A DNA stretch of 64,000 nt, from NCBI GenBank assembly GCA_023525975.1, contig CM042027.1:14713001-14777000 (forward strand), read 5' to 3'. The notes below the pieces were generated by a model that saw only the letters and a list, made by a program, of their open reading frames with translations, was not told the DNA's origin and did not search any database. Below, piece by piece: positions 1 through 12,599 of this stretch. The DNA is from Smallanthus sonchifolius. Lineage: Eukaryota; Streptophyta; Magnoliopsida; Asterales; Asteraceae. How positions within the stretch are numbered: the stretch's first letter is position 1; every line of letters begins with the position of its first letter. Position numbers and translations under genes: made by a program.

Positions 1-344
1 GTTTAACGATTTGAGTTTGTAGACTATTACGTCTAAGGATTGCTACGGTACCCAAGTTCCGTGGCTACCTTTTACGATAAGTCTTAGATTATAGCACACG
101 ACAGAGTTTACTATGTCTTCCCATACGCTGATTTTTCATACTTACGTGTGCACCCGCAAGCATTTAAATCGTCGCATAGTCCGCATAGGTCCTTCCGTTT
201 GTGCGTGGATCAAGAAAGAGTACAAGAATTTGTTTAACTCATGACTAGTGTTTCCACGTAAGAGTGATCATTGATTAACGAGTCCCTTAGAGAGAAACAT
301 CATTCAATGATTAAAGAGAGAAGAATGTGACAAGATTTAGAGTT

Positions 345-964
345 TCAAAGTTTCCTCGTGATTGAATAAGAATACCTCAATCATCGAGTAGTTTAAAGTC
401 TCTACACTTTCCTCGTGTTTGATCAAGAATACATCAAACCTTGAGTAATTTAAAAGTCTTATACGTTCATCCTGTTTGAACAAGCATACGTCAAACATGG
501 AGTAGTTTAAAGTCTTTACACTTTCCTCGTGTTTGATCAAGAATACATCAAACCTTGAGTAGTTCAAAAGTCTTATACGTTCATCATGTTTGAACAAGCA
601 TACGTCAAACATGGAGTAGTTTAAAGTCTTTACACTTTCCTCGTGTTTGATAAAGAATACATCAAACCTTGAGTAGTTTAAAAGTCTTATACGTTCATCA
701 TGTTTGAACAAGCATACGTCAAACATGGAGTAGTTTAAAGTCTCATACGTTCATCATGTTTGAACAAGAATACGTCAGACATGGAGTAGTTTTAAGTCTC
801 ATACGTTCATCATGTTTGAACAAGAATACGTCAAACATAGAATAGTTTAAATTGTGTTTGAACAAGAATACGTCAAACATAGAATAGTTTAAATTGTGTT
901 TGAACAAGAATACGTTAAACATAGAATAGTTTAAATTGTGTTTGAACAAGAATACGTCAAACAT
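345..964 (-). repeat. Tandem array: 114-bp dimers followed by 42-bp units
   Basis: A phrase with the core gtttgaacaag...tacgtcaaac recurs throughout. From about 411 to 750 two alternating 57-bp variants form a 114-bp period: the string cctcgtgttt recurs at 411, 525 and 639. From about 854 the unit shortens to 42 bp, with gtgtttg at 854, 896 and 938, apparently by loss of an internal piece. The minus strand stays open through both parts because 114 and 42 are multiples of three, giving a repetitive reading of 129 residues; I take that as a by-product and not a gene. The array lies inside the LTR-element internal region. Confidence 0.85.
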
Positions 965-3660
965 AGGATAGCTTAAAGTCTCTTAGTTTAGCTTCAGTGT
1001 ATAGAAGTATACGATTACGTTTTGAGTATAAAGCGGTTATCTAAATACTCTAGTGTTTAAGAGAGGTATGGGACAGCGTTTGGAACAGGATTAACCGTTA
1101 TACGCTTTCTCACAGAAGATTCGAGTTGTCCAGAAGATTAGTGGATCCCGATGTTTGGGTTTGAAGAGAAGACTAGGGAGGTATTCTGCTAAAGAGAGCA
1201 ACGTCTCCCTTCATTTTAGTTTCTAGTATCAAGAATGAAATTTTCTCGTGTATTTGAAATGTACGTTTATCAAGTCTTATAGGGTTTGGTTAAGATGGAC
1301 ACAAAAGTTTTTCAAGACTAAGAATCCAAGTATAAGTTTGAAAATAGGATACGTCAGTTGAGTTTCAAGTTTCAGTATTAAGCTTCACATGATCCCTTAT
1401 CGGACATGCCTCCTTTGGTGGTTTAGAAGGTGTTTAGTTTCAGGAATATGGGATTGAGTATTTGTACAAGTTTTACATGACTCAAAAGTCTCCGACCTTA
1501 TAGTGGTGTATACGAAGTTTAATGTTTTAGCAACGTGTATTTGAGCTTTTAGTTCCCGTTGTGATTTATAGTAAGTCTTTTACGTGACAAGAGTTGAATG
1601 AGGAAAGTCTCCAATCATAGGGTAACGGGAAAAGTTTTGATAAGGTTTATGATAGTGTGTTTATAAATGATTTTATCTCGTTTCATAACAGCAGGTATAG
1701 TTTTCTTTTATATAGAGTGTAATTAGGATGTTCAAAAATGACGAGTTAGACATTGATAAATAGTATAAGTAAGACTTATGAAAGATAGGTATGATTGTCA
1801 AGCGAAAAGTTGGTCAAGTTTACAAGTGTTAAGTCTATACAAGAAGTAAGGGTCATGGTTGTTTAGGGTAATGATTTGTAAGTCGTGTTGTTTTAAAAGA
1901 GTGCTTACGAATTAGAAGGTTTGTTCAAAGTTTATTCTTCAAGTATGCGTGTGTCACTTAGGATCTTTATAGTTTAATGCAACGTTGTTAATTATCTCAA
2001 GTACTAACGTGAGCTATTCTTGACGAAGGTGTTTGGGTAGAAGTGTTTTGTAGTGCTAGAAGGAAAGTCAAGCTAGTAAGTGATAACAAGATAAATTTCA
2101 AAATAACTTTCGTTAAATGTTTCAAAATTGGGACTTCTAGCCCTTACATAATACAATTTAAACGGAAAATTAAAGTGTGTAAGTAAGTTGATTTAATATG
2201 TTCAAAAGGTTTTTATTCACAATACTGAGTTATCACAGTAATATTTTCAAAATTAGTTTTAATTGGAGGTTGATGGGCTAACGAGGAGGATTCCCGAAAG
2301 AAGGGGTGGGTCACAGGGACTCACTTATGTACCCTATTTCCATAGCCAGAATTTCCTCGTGAGTCTACAACTTTTTAGTTATTGTCACCGATGTTTGGGT
2401 TTATGGTATTATGTCGAGGTTCCTTGTGGGTTTAGAGTTTTAGACGTGGAGCTTGTTTATTCTATAGTAGGCTTCTTCCCTTGCGGGAAAACAATCAGGT
2501 TAATAATCCCTTTGTTAATGTACTTTAGGTTTAAAAGACGTTAAGTTTTGTTTACAAGAAACGGTGATGTGTAAGTTTTAAGGACGTATGAAGGTTTTGA
2601 GATTAAAAGTGTAACAAAGTTTTGAGTTGGTCATAAAATTAAGTTTGCTTGAGTGACGAAAAATGAAATGAGACACAAGGGTTTCCCCTTATGTGCCAAG
2701 TTTATAAAATAATGCAGTTTGTAAAAGGACTTGTAGAGCAATACATAGTTTTAATAGGTGGTTAGTTCAAGGATCATGAAGTTTAAGGATGTATGAAAAC
2801 TTTGAGATGTATAAAAGTGTAACAAAAGTTTGAGTGGGTTATCTAGAGTAGTTTGGTTGAGTGATGAAAATAAGATGAAACACAAGGGTTTCCCCTTAAG
2901 TGTTATGTTCATAAAATAATGAAGTTTATAGGAGAATTTGTAGAGTAATACATAGTTTTAAGGGTTGTATTACAACGATCACAAAGTTTATTGGGTAGTA
3001 TCTATAAGTTTATGTATGTAGTTTTTAAGTATAATCTCGTAAGAATTTCTCCTTGAATGTAACTCCTTCAGGTCATGACGAGTAAGCATGCCGTCATGTG
3101 ACAAGACGGGACTTAAGAATCATAGAATAAAGGTTATAGATGAAATTTTTTTGAATCATGAATTTATGAAGCGTAAAGTATTTGAGATGGTACTCATTTA
3201 GTGCATATCACTAAGTGAGTACTTTGACATATCAAGAGAGATCTAAGCTCACTAATGTTTAGAGAAGTCATGCATTCCTATAAGTGGATACTCATCCCAA
3301 GAATTCCCAAGAAAGCATACGGGTCCAACGGTTGATTTGGATTTATACGAAATGCTTTCCGTGACAGAATTTCCCAGGATACAGGTATCCACCCTTCCGG
3401 TCCGCACAAGTTCTCACACATTATCTAGAACTTAAATATTCTTGACGAGAGTTTAGTGGTGGCTTAGACCTTAAGCCTAAGGACGTGTCCTCGATGTAGT
3501 AGACTCTTGTAGCACGTAGGTAAGTAGAATCGTAGAATTTCCAAGCGTTCACGTATAAGATTTAAGAATAGAATGAGGAGAGAATTTCCTAGTAAAGGAC
3601 ATGAGATAACTCATGTTTGGGTCTCCTAAGTTATAATCTAGGTCATGTGTCTAATAACCT
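965..3660. other. No gene seen; retroelement internal sequence
   Basis: The stretch has uniform base composition and scattered short open frames. There are no recognisable domains, introns or RNA genes. A weak internal repeat is visible: the phrases around 2640-2720 and 2830-2960 (a reading 'cacaagggtttccccttatg' followed by 'ataaaataatg') recur about 200 bp apart, which suggests an old local duplication. Confidence 0.5.
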
Positions 3661-3677
3661 AATTCCCTATAACCAAT

Positions 3678-3689
3678 GCTCTGATACCA
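3678..3689 (-). other. Primer-binding site for initiator tRNA-Met
   Basis: The minus strand reads TGGTATCAGAGC, the usual plant LTR-element primer site complementary to the 3' end of tRNA-iMet. It is separated by three bases from the LTR edge at 3693. Confidence 0.85.
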
Positions 3690-3692
3690 ATC

Positions 3693-6178
3693 TGTCACAC
3701 CCCAACCGACGGCGGATTATACGTAGGGGCGGACGCGGTTGTTCAATAGCACAAGGTTAACTATTAAAGTTTCGATATTTCATTAATGAATAATTTAAGA
3801 TTCAATACAAGGAAGAATAATACGAATACACCATTTAATTTAAGTAGTCTAGGTCCAAAGCATCCTATGTGATCACGAATAAGTCTTATGATGTAAACCT
3901 GAAACATGTGAAAAAATCTGTCAACTACAAAATAGTTGGTGAGATACAAAGGTTTTGACACAGTTTAACAAGTATTTGAGAAGAATTACAATTTACTATG
4001 ATATATGCATTCTATAATGTAAGTATGAGAACAAGTATCTTAAACATTGTGCACTTCAACCCTCCAACCAAGTTTAGGCAAAACCCGCAGTTTACCCTTA
4101 TAAGTCTCAAGTTTAAAGTTTAATTCAGTAACACTCACCAAGGGCTCCCCCCCGAAGGGGTCAATCAATCAAGGTGGATTGGTCAAATGCAATAGATTTA
4201 TCATTGTTACCATAGGCTTGATCAAAGTTAACGAATGTGCTAGTTTTAAGTTTAATCTAAGCATACAAGTCTCAAGTTTAACATAAGAATAAGCATCTAG
4301 TCATAGTTGTACAAAAATTGTATAAGTTTAAAGTTTTGAACATGTTTCACCCCAAAAGTATAGAAAGGAAAAAGGGGCTAAGTATACTCACATGGATTGG
4401 ACGAAGAGTATCCGACGAGAGTAAGTTTGCAAGACTTTGAGGGAGAATATCCTCACAATAAGCCTAAGAATATAAGTCTAAAGTTTCAAGTTTATTTCTA
4501 TAAGTCTAAGACAAGGATCTAGGGCTCAAGATTGACTAGGGTTCCAAACGGGAGATGGGATTAATTTAGATCAAGTTTAAAATAAAGATTTTGAATAAAT
4601 GACACAAGACTTTGTATAAATGTTTAATGAGTTTATAGTTTAGAATAATTAAAATAATTATTCAAAAAGTTTTACAAGTATAATTTACATATGTTAGATG
4701 ATAATAATCAAGATAGTTTCCAAGTTTTAGGGTTGTAACAATAGATAATTGAAGGATTAAATACTCCTTAAAGATTAACGATAATTGTCTAAAGATTAAA
4801 TATATATCAAAGTTTAATATATATTTAAGGATAAATAATTATTCAAAGGATAAGTATTATTAAAGATTTATGATTAAAAGTGTGGATAATTATTAAAGCT
4901 TACCGATAATTGTTGTGATGATACTAAATAAGTATTTATAAATAATCATTGAGAATGAACATTTATCTAAAAGAATCTTATTTAGATTAGTTCCTATGAA
5001 AATATTTAAGATTTATTAAAGAAATTAAGTATTAAGCATTTTCTTTACGAATTAAAATGTAGGTAAATAATGTTTATAAGTTTAAATAAATAATAAGTAT
5101 TTATGCGTGTATAAAGTGTTTAAATAGGATCTCTCATAAAGTTACGTTTTAAAATCACAAGTTTAACGTTTAAATAAAATGTATCAATTTATAGGTTTAT
5201 GCAAATTTCCAAACACTAATGTGTAATATTTCCTTGTTTTAAATAACTAAATAAGTCGTGATTTAGTCTTTAATAAATTATAAGGTTTATAAATTTATGT
5301 TTACTAAGTAATGTGCAAATTTTATAAATTTTGTTTATATAATTTGTTTATTTAAGGTTTAAAGTTTTAAAAAGAAAATAATTAAAGTTTAAAGTCTTAA
5401 ATTTTATAAATTGTTCCCTGCTTATTGTATAAAAATATATGTATATATATATATATATATATATTTTGAAATGAAATAAAGACATAATAGGCGAAATGAG
5501 CAAAAAGTGGGCAAAACCCGGCTCGAACTCGGGTCTCTGCCCGGGTCGCCCGTACACACCCACACACTAACCATCCCGACTACGGGTTTGTTAGTGAATA
5601 CTCTGAAACGAAAATCATTTAAACAGAAACTCAAATGGAATCCAAATCCCTTATGAACCCTAGATCAAAACCCGTCAAATACGTATTGATCATCCCTCTG
5701 TCGTTGTAATCCGACAGAGGGCTTTCGTTCTACATGTTGATACGAATGTTTGGCCTCAAGAATTACCTGAAATGGTGTCGTAACGAAGGAGAACAAGACT
5801 GTGGTGGTCGTCGGCGGTTTCTTCTCCGAATCGAAGGATGCAGGTGCTAATTCGAAGAATGGAGAGTGAAGAGAGTTGAGGGGTGATGTTGATGAGGTTT
5901 CTAAACCGATATTTATAGCGGATTCAAGCGTTAAATGCTTGATTAGGTGGGAAGTTCGCGGACGGTTCAAACGAGTTAATTTGCAACTCACGCGGGTGCT
6001 AGGCTCGAAATCGAGCATTAATTAGCATCGATCGTTGGTCGCACGCCTCAGGCGAGTCTCGAGGTTCAGTGAATTTGGACAAAAACGCGATTTCGATGAA
6101 AAAAGGGTGAAAAACGGGTGTGGCCGGGATCGAACTCGGGACCGGTTCTGAGTCTCGGGAGTTTGCGTAAATTACACA
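3693..6178 (-). repeat. 5' LTR of the pol-less LTR element (outer end uncertain)
   Basis: The inner edge is firm: the plus strand begins TGTCACACCCC directly beyond the primer-binding site, so the LTR ends ...GGGGTGTGACA on its own strand. The outer edge is a guess. Plus-strand ...taaattaca at 6178 would give the expected TGTAAT start, comparable with the TGTAATATCC start of the gypsy LTR at 47434. No second LTR is in the window to fix it, and the sequence just beyond still has an LTR-like feel, so it could extend to about 6600. It holds a tRNA-like module at 5.4-5.6 kb. Confidence 0.5.
5430..5600 (-). repeat. tRNA-like SINE module with TA-repeat tail, inside the LTR
   Basis: On the minus strand a box-A-like GATGGTTAGTGTGTGG is followed about 45 bp later by a box-B-like GAGTTCGAGCC (consensus GGTTCGANNCC). 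It then runs through a T-rich stretch into a (TA)n microsatellite at about 5440-5463. Pol III A and B boxes plus a simple-repeat tail are the layout of a tRNA-derived SINE. No target duplication was found. A second lone B-box-like string lies at 6128-6140. Confidence 0.4.
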
Positions 6179-6189
6179 ACAAGTCCCTA

Positions 6190-8930
6190 TAGTTTCCAGC
6201 CTTTGTTCTTTTATGTAAAAACTTAAATTTTAAGTTTTAAACAGTTCTGAAATTTGCAGTTTTAGTCCCCGAACTTTATAAACAATTAAATATGTTTCAT
6301 TTTTATAAAACCAAATAAGTTTGATAAGTTTTTTTTTTCAAATGATAAGAAAAAAATGATTTATAATATTTATTATAAGTTTAAGTATTAAGTTTATATA
6401 AACTTATAAAGTTTTAAGAATATATACTTTTTAAATAACCTTCACATATATAAACACATATATGTTTTAAGTATAAATTATTTTTCCTTAACTATATATA
6501 TTAATTTAAAATTAATATTTATTGTTTAAGGAAATAGTTTTTAATATGAAATCGAGTTTTAATATAGTAACACGTACAAAGGTTTTAGGAAAAGATATAT
6601 AGATATGTAGCTATACTACATATATGTATTTGAAGATAATAATGTTAATGTGTATGTTTAAGTTATAGTATATATGTCGTCTTATAAAAGACGGTAAACT
6701 TAATGTTGGTACATCTGGTTCATTATACTGCGTATATGTTGTATAGATGAAGATAGTAATGTTAATGTTACTGCGTGTGTTTAGGTATACTACGTATATG
6801 AGCCTCTTAAAGGATGGTAAACTAAACGTTGTTGTAATTTCTTCAAGAAAAAGGTGTTGGATGAAACAAAATAAACCGAAAAGATGCTGAAAGAAACAAA
6901 TGAAATGCGACAAATTTAAAAATAATCAAGTGAATGTGAAAATGTGTTGAAGGAAGAAATGTTGAAGAAATCATCAGCCATGGGAGAAGAGCATATATGT
7001 GACCTCAAGGATATTGGTCCAAAGTAACTTGTAGAATTTTGTGAAAATTAAACATAGGTTTCTGTTATCTGTAATTCTTTTATTGTTTTGTTATGTTTTC
7101 TATTGATGTGTTAAAAACTTGACATTTTTTGCTATTTGAGAAGGATATGTACACGTTTGCATCTCATTTGTTAGGAAGCTGATGTGTTAAAACAATACGA
7201 TTATGAATATTATGGTACTTTTGTGTGTTGTAGATGATTATTATCTGAAATATATATTTTACTCTTATCTGTTATACACATATTTATGTATGCAGAATTA
7301 CATGTATGTAAAATTTGTACTACATATATGTAGTATAAATATATGATGTTAAAGTGTATGTAAACTATATACTGCATATATGTAGTTTAAATTTATAAGG
7401 TTAAAGTGTATGTATACTCTATATTTGCATACATGTAGTATAAATGTTATGTTTAAATTGTATGCAAATACTATAGTACATATATGTAGTATAAATGTTT
7501 AAAGTATATGGAGTAAGCAGAAAATGTTTCATTATAATAAAATCATAAATGCATATGATACACAATATTATTTAATAAAACATATTATTACAATAGCATA
7601 CTACATATATTTATTATGTCATACTACATATATCTAATATCCCTTAACAAATGATATTACAAATGAATAGATGAATTTGACTGTTTGCAATTCATGAATC
7701 ATAAACCAACAACAAGGCCAAAAGAAAGGACAACAGAAGCATCAGCAACAGGGTCAATAACAACGCCATTTATCTTCTTGCAGTTAGGTGAATCATCTTG
7801 CAGTTTGGTGATTCAACATTGTACACATATTTTTTACTTGTACGACATAACGTTGGATTTTTCTTTCGATTCTCCACAACCTTTTCACCTGGACCAACCA
7901 CAAGCTTTGTTATAATACTTATTGTCCAATAAGGTCGCATGTCACAACATATTTATTGTTATAATCTGCCACAATTAGGAATTTTACAAATACGTAACTT
8001 CTTATTTTCCTCTTTAGCAATGGTGGAACCAGCTGCACAAACCTCCATTGCTAAAGAGTTGCCAATTAAGAGCACACAAAGTAGTAGATGTTGATTCTTT
8101 ACAACTTTGAATATTTTAGTTGCTACCGAGATATTTCACCAGATATTAGTGCAACAAAAAAAGATAAAGATATAAATTTAGTTTGTTAAGTAACATGAAA
8201 AAAAAAAGACTACTATGAGCTAACATCAAGTAATTGTTAACTAAATAAGTCAAAGTAAATGAATAATGAGTAAATGATCTTTTTTATTGTGACTCTGCAC
8301 ATCAATCATTTTTCCCCTAAACTTTCTTTCAGGATTATTAAATTGCCCTAGGGGTTTGTTTAGAAAGCAATTACAAAAATCAAAATTCACACATGCTACC
8401 ACTTAATTTCTACCAAATATTATACTCAAATCTTATCTCTCACATGTTTGGTGACAATTCTAATATCATTTTTAAATAATACATCAATCACAATTTGATT
8501 TCCAACTCAAAATAAAACAATGTTTTAATATCTTCAAGGATGTACAGTTCAGTAATATTCAATATATGTAGTATCTCCTATACAACATATATGTAATCTA
8601 TTGACATAAACAATAATATACAACATGGAAATAACATATAAAAATAAATTTAGCACTCATAAAAAAATATGTTAATTTCAAGTATATTAAACATTTCTAG
8701 CCCTATATTACATATATGAAGTATTGAGAATCATATTTGACCTTATTGCTCGACACCAACAGATTTCAAAGGAGAATTAATATAATTTTCAGAAACAAAA
8801 ATATGTTAATTTCAAAAGGAGAATCAATAGAATATATATAGTATTCACAAACAAAAATATGTTAATTTCAAGTATATTAAATATGTCTAGCCCTATATTG
8901 CATATATGTAGTATTGATAGTCTAATTTTA
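6190..8930. other. AT-rich region with many copies of a CTACATATATGTAG palindrome; no firm gene
   Basis: Variants of the palindrome ctacatatatgtag occur near 6613, 6790, 7318, 7372, 7428, 7468, 7608, 7628, 8567, 8588, 8708 and 8900, so clustered on both sides of the stretch. On the minus strand at about 7690-8060 there is a reading with scattered cysteines that could be the tail of a transposase-like gene, but it is too broken to name. The palindromes resemble in style the subterminal palindromes of the Mutator-like element at 60-64 kb. Confidence 0.4.
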
Positions 8931-8985
8931 CCTTATTGCTCAACACCAACAAATTTCAAATGAAAATCAATAGCATTGTCAGAAC
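8696..8985. repeat. Partial tandem duplication of about 190 bp
   Basis: The phrase 'ttctagccctatatt(a/g)catatatg' followed by 'ccttattgctc(g/a)acaccaac' occurs at about 8696-8780 and again at about 8887-8970. The second copy forms the 3' end of the coding exon at 8933-9157 and the first is a leftover duplicate of that exon end. Confidence 0.7.
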
Positions 8986-9410
8986 TTGAAGCAATATCAC
9001 CAGATGAACTCTTTTTTGCATTCTGATCCATAACAGTATGCTCTTTTCCTTGATTAATTTCAAATTCTGACCTAGAATGATCGACTTCGACAATTTCAAT
9101 AGTATTGTTTGCAATATTATTTGTAGAACTCTCAGATAAAGCCATCTCTAATCGATTTAACAAAAAAAACACAAAAGTTGTTAAAAATTAGTAAAACCAC
9201 GCATGAATAAGGAAGAACTAATGGTAAGAAATACCTTCAATAATCATGATGAATGGTTGAAATTAAGCTTCTTATCACATCAATTAACGAATGTAATGAG
9301 AAATATGGAATCGATCTTCAAAATCTTCGTTCAGATTGTCGATGGGAAAAGTTTGAATGGTAGAAGAAGAACAGTGATCAGGATCAGATTTTTTAGGAGA
9401 ATACGTGTTT
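8933..9410 (-). CDS. Unidentified gene start with a 5'UTR intron
   Basis: I do not recognise the protein. The minus strand shows a believable gene start. A leader exon at about 9222-9410 ends ...TTGAAG|GTATTT, a T-rich intron of about 60 bp ends ...GATTAG, and an ATG at about 9143-9145 opens a 69-residue reading that starts MALSESSTNNI. It is acidic and serine/asparagine-rich, and ends ...GVEQ followed by a stop or by a possible splice donor (AATAAG|GTAAAA). No domain, signal or membrane segment is visible. A partial duplicate of its 3' end sits 190 bp downstream. Low-complexity acidic starts like this are common in FAR1-related and MULE-derived proteins, which would fit the palindromes around it, but that is only a suggestion. 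Confidence 0.35.
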
Positions 9411-10288
9411 GATTTAATAGAGAATGTTAAATGACAAGTATACCCTTAAATAGAGGAGTTTTTTAGTTTTTTCCTCAAATGAGAGTTTTCTTATGAACTT
9501 CACCCTATCTATCATATATAATAAACAAGTAAAATTAGGGACACCACATTCCGCCTTAACTTTGGCGAACTTTGTTTTCCCGCCCATTGCCCTTTTACCC
9601 ATATACATATAGCGCGGATCTTATAACCAGACATGCTCATCCTGTTTCATCCAGGTTGCCTTCTAACCCTAATTCTAACGCCACATTTTTCACATTTGGA
9701 ATTCTTTACTCAATCTCTTCACGCTGATTCGATATGCATAATCGTTGGATCCTCTCAAAGTCGCATCTGAGTCAATCGATTTCGCCAGGTTTGTTTATTC
9801 CAATCAATTTCATTGTTCAATGTTTTAATCACTCGATTTCGCCGTGTAATTCTTTTGAATCTGTTGATAAATTAGGCGTAGATGGAGGCGAGTAGAGTCG
9901 ATTTTGTCAGATTTGATGATTATGACCTTCTGATCGGAGATGGATTCAATCGGAAGACACAATCGTCTTGTGTTCTTTGAGTATACTCATCAGAGTGCGG
10001 AAGTGACCTAATCCTCGTGATACCCTCTCGATACCAAGTTTAGGGTTTTAATCTGGTTATGCTTCGGTGTTTCTGATTCAGATTTGTTTTTTTTTCTTTA
10101 TTCGAACAGAACTTAACCTGATGGGGAGGTGCGTTGCTTGAACTGTCCACCTTCCAGAGTGTTTAGGAATCAAAATCGATGGTTAAAGGTAACCTAATTT
10201 CTAGATATGAACGACTGATTTGTTATTTACTTTAGATTATGTAAGCCGTTTTGGTGTTTTGGTTGATGTTTGTTTGATTTAATTGTCT

Positions 10289-10378
10289 AGATGTTATATT
10301 GAAATTGGAGAAGAGTTGTTGATTGATCCTAAGAAACCTGATGCGTTGTGGAAGAAGCATTTACGTTTACAAATTAGG
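10289..10378 (+). pseudogene. Exon-like fragment, unidentified
   Basis: A block bordered by ...TTGTCTAG and AG|GTATTC reads ...EELLIDPKKPDALWKKHL. I do not recognise the family. Its phrase 'ttgttgattgatcctaagaaa' recurs in a diverged form at about 12520-12550 inside the same candidate Helitron, so at least part of the exon was duplicated. Nearby splice-bounded blocks at about 9736-9789 and 11171-11215 may belong to the same captured gene. Confidence 0.3.
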
Positions 10379-11545
10379 TATTCATCTTCATTTCATTTAC
10401 GTTTCTCCCAATGTTCCCGTTTCAATTCATTAGAAGCCGATTTTGCACAATTCTAATTTCTATTGTTTCCTGCAATATACGATCCTTTCTGTAATTATTA
10501 TTAAGTTCATTGTTATTGTTATCATACAAATTTCTTTGAAATGCTTACAGTAAGTTTGAAATTTGAAGCACAAGTTCGTTAGTGTGTGTTCCAATTTAGG
10601 GTTTTCTTGAAATAGGATTGGTGAATGCAATCAGCTACTATTGCGGGCAAGAACACTAAATTATGACCACCATAATTTAGGCCACTTTCACTTTTGTTTA
10701 TGGCACATGCTACAAACTAATTATATATTTGTGTCAATTAATAAGTTTTAAGACTAAACCTTAAAATAAAATATGGTAGATTAGTGGACAGTGTTAAAGA
10801 TTTCTGTAGCCCTATGCCTTATATAAGAAAATGTGCAAAATGATACAGTGGAATTGTTCCCCTGAATACTTTATTTTTTTCATATATCGGTGCTTATGCT
10901 TTCTTTTAGATGTGTGGATCTAACACTTATGCATGTTGTGATGTTGATAATATTCTCCATGATACCTCCTCTGCCCAGTATTTTTTTCAAAGTTGTGTCA
11001 TGTTGGGATTCCCTTTAAATGAGTAGAATTTTAACTACAAGAAAATAACATATAATTTGGTCTGATTTGCTAAAAGTATTTATTTATATACGTTTTGTTT
11101 GATGCATCTTTTGTCTATTTTTTGTTCCTACAACCACATTAATTTTAAGTTAAACGTCTTCTTCCGGTGCAGATCATGTAGTAGATCAGAAGTCACAAGC
11201 AAATCAGGCTAGAAAGGTTCAGTTGTTTTGTATTATCATTTGCATTTTTTATTCATTTACCGATGAACGGGTCGATTCTATATGTGTTTTATCTCTAACA
11301 GGATAAACCCGTAATATAACAAAAAAGCATGAAAGGAAACAAGCTAAACGATTAGTAAGTTAATACTGAGATAATGTAACTATTTATAAGAAAAAATTGA
11401 ACTTTTGAGATTGATGTGTTCGGGTCAACCCAACCCGGTCCATTTCGACCCGCACTATCTTATCAGCTATTCATTTCTCTTTCCTGATATGTGTTAATTA
11501 GATTTGGGAATGCTCTTTTTTTATTATTTAATTTAATTAATGCAG

Positions 11546-12062
11546 TGTGTTCTACCTGCTGGTTGGAATTCTACTCATCTGGATTTGATTCCAGCATTCC
11601 CTCATCTTTCCCACGCAGTTATCCTATTGTGTAAACTGGTGAGTGAGTTGTTACTTATCAAATGTCATTTGTGTTTTATTTTATTGTGTTTTTAGTGAAA
11701 ATACATCCATTAGAGCTCTTTATATTCATTAGAGTTGTATTCTGTAATATGAATGAATAATGGACATATGCAATCACTTGTAAAATATAAAAATATAAAG
11801 TCATGGATTTAATAAAACCATGACATTGATGATGGCATGTACCTCCTTTTTTTCCAATGCACACAAGCCATCAATATCCATAATCATCAAAGTTAACCAT
11901 GTTACTAGGATGAATGAAAATTTTTAAGTAAAATTTTGATATGGGTTTTTTGTTTACCATTTTGCTTGAACTGGATGCATTTTGTTGCAGAGGGAGATGA
12001 TTCTAAAATTTACGTCAGTTGCATTGCTTTTAGGGATCCTGTTTGTGTGGATATTGCTGAAG
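11546..12062 (+). pseudogene. Fragment of an SCD1-type DENN-domain gene (two exons)
   Basis: Two exons of the uDENN part of a STOMATAL CYTOKINESIS DEFECTIVE1-like protein are visible. SCD1 is a plant DENN/WD40 protein acting in clathrin-related trafficking and cytokinesis. Exon one at 11546-11638, between ...ATGCAG and |GTGAGTG, starts CVLPAG, then continues one frame over as EFYSSGFDSS...FPRSYPIV and meets a TAA. Exon two at 11991-12062 begins after TTGCAG and reads EGDDSKIYVSCIAFRDPVC.DIAE. The intron phase joins them correctly (G|AG). A one-base frameshift after CVLPAG and the TAA show it is dead, and similarity stops abruptly after DIAE. Identification rests on my memory of the family sequence. 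The fragment sits in a candidate Helitron, which explains its presence without the rest of the gene. Confidence 0.7.
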
Positions 12063-12599
12063 TTTGGTGGTTTTGTGTAATTTCAAATTATGATGCAGGA
12101 CAAGCTCTTAATCCAACCAGGGTTCCACATCTTTTCCCGGTCAGTAAGGTTCTTGGATTGTTGGCTATTGGCACAACAAGTTGTTTAGTGATTTGAGCAT
12201 CAAATATATCATCCTTAGGTTCCATTTTTTTTGTGAACTTATGAGAACGGGTGAAGGTAAAGGTTAAACTAAAAATATAATATGGGAAACGGTCAATCAA
12301 TTCAAACGAGTTGGAAGAAAATTTAGATTATGAATTAGAGATTTCTGAATTATAATTGTCATTTAATTTTTCATTATTACATGTAATATGTACTTTAAGT
12401 TATAAGAAGTATTTACAGATTTATGAATTATATCGTTTTCAACATATAACACGTGTAATACACAATGCATCTTTCAATTTCAATATACAACCCGTGTAAT
12501 ACACAATAAAAATGGAAGAAGCATTGTTGATTGATCCTAAGAAATTTGAAGCATTAAAAACCCTACTTTATAATTTTCTTGATTTTATTTTGCCATTTT

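Larger units (their letters stand above)
1..3692 (-). mobile_element. Internal region of a pol-less LTR retrotransposon (LARD-like)
   Basis: This is the internal part of an LTR element in minus orientation. It is placed by the primer-binding site at 3678-3689, which abuts the LTR start at 3693. No gag, protease, reverse transcriptase or integrase motif is visible in any frame over the 3.7 kb seen, and the longest open frames are repeat-derived or noise. The leader next to the primer site resembles that of the Ty3/gypsy element at 45.5 kb, so it is probably a non-autonomous relative mobilised in trans. The 3' LTR and the rest of the element lie before position 1. Confidence 0.55.

Noticed and set aside
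337..726. 129-residue open frame on the minus strand
   Set aside because: It is a read-through of the 57/114-bp tandem repeat, open only because the period is a multiple of three. There is no start context, domain or gene neighbourhood.
345..964. CRISPR-like array
   Set aside because: Units are contiguous with no unique spacers, the genome is eukaryotic, and there are no cas genes.
5442..5463. TA microsatellite as a Stowaway/Mariner insertion site
   Set aside because: No terminal inverted repeats flank it. It fits better as the tail of the tRNA-like module.
5665..6018. 117-residue frame in the LTR
   Set aside because: It has no recognisable domain, lies in the LTR of a non-coding element and lacks support from codon pattern or neighbours.
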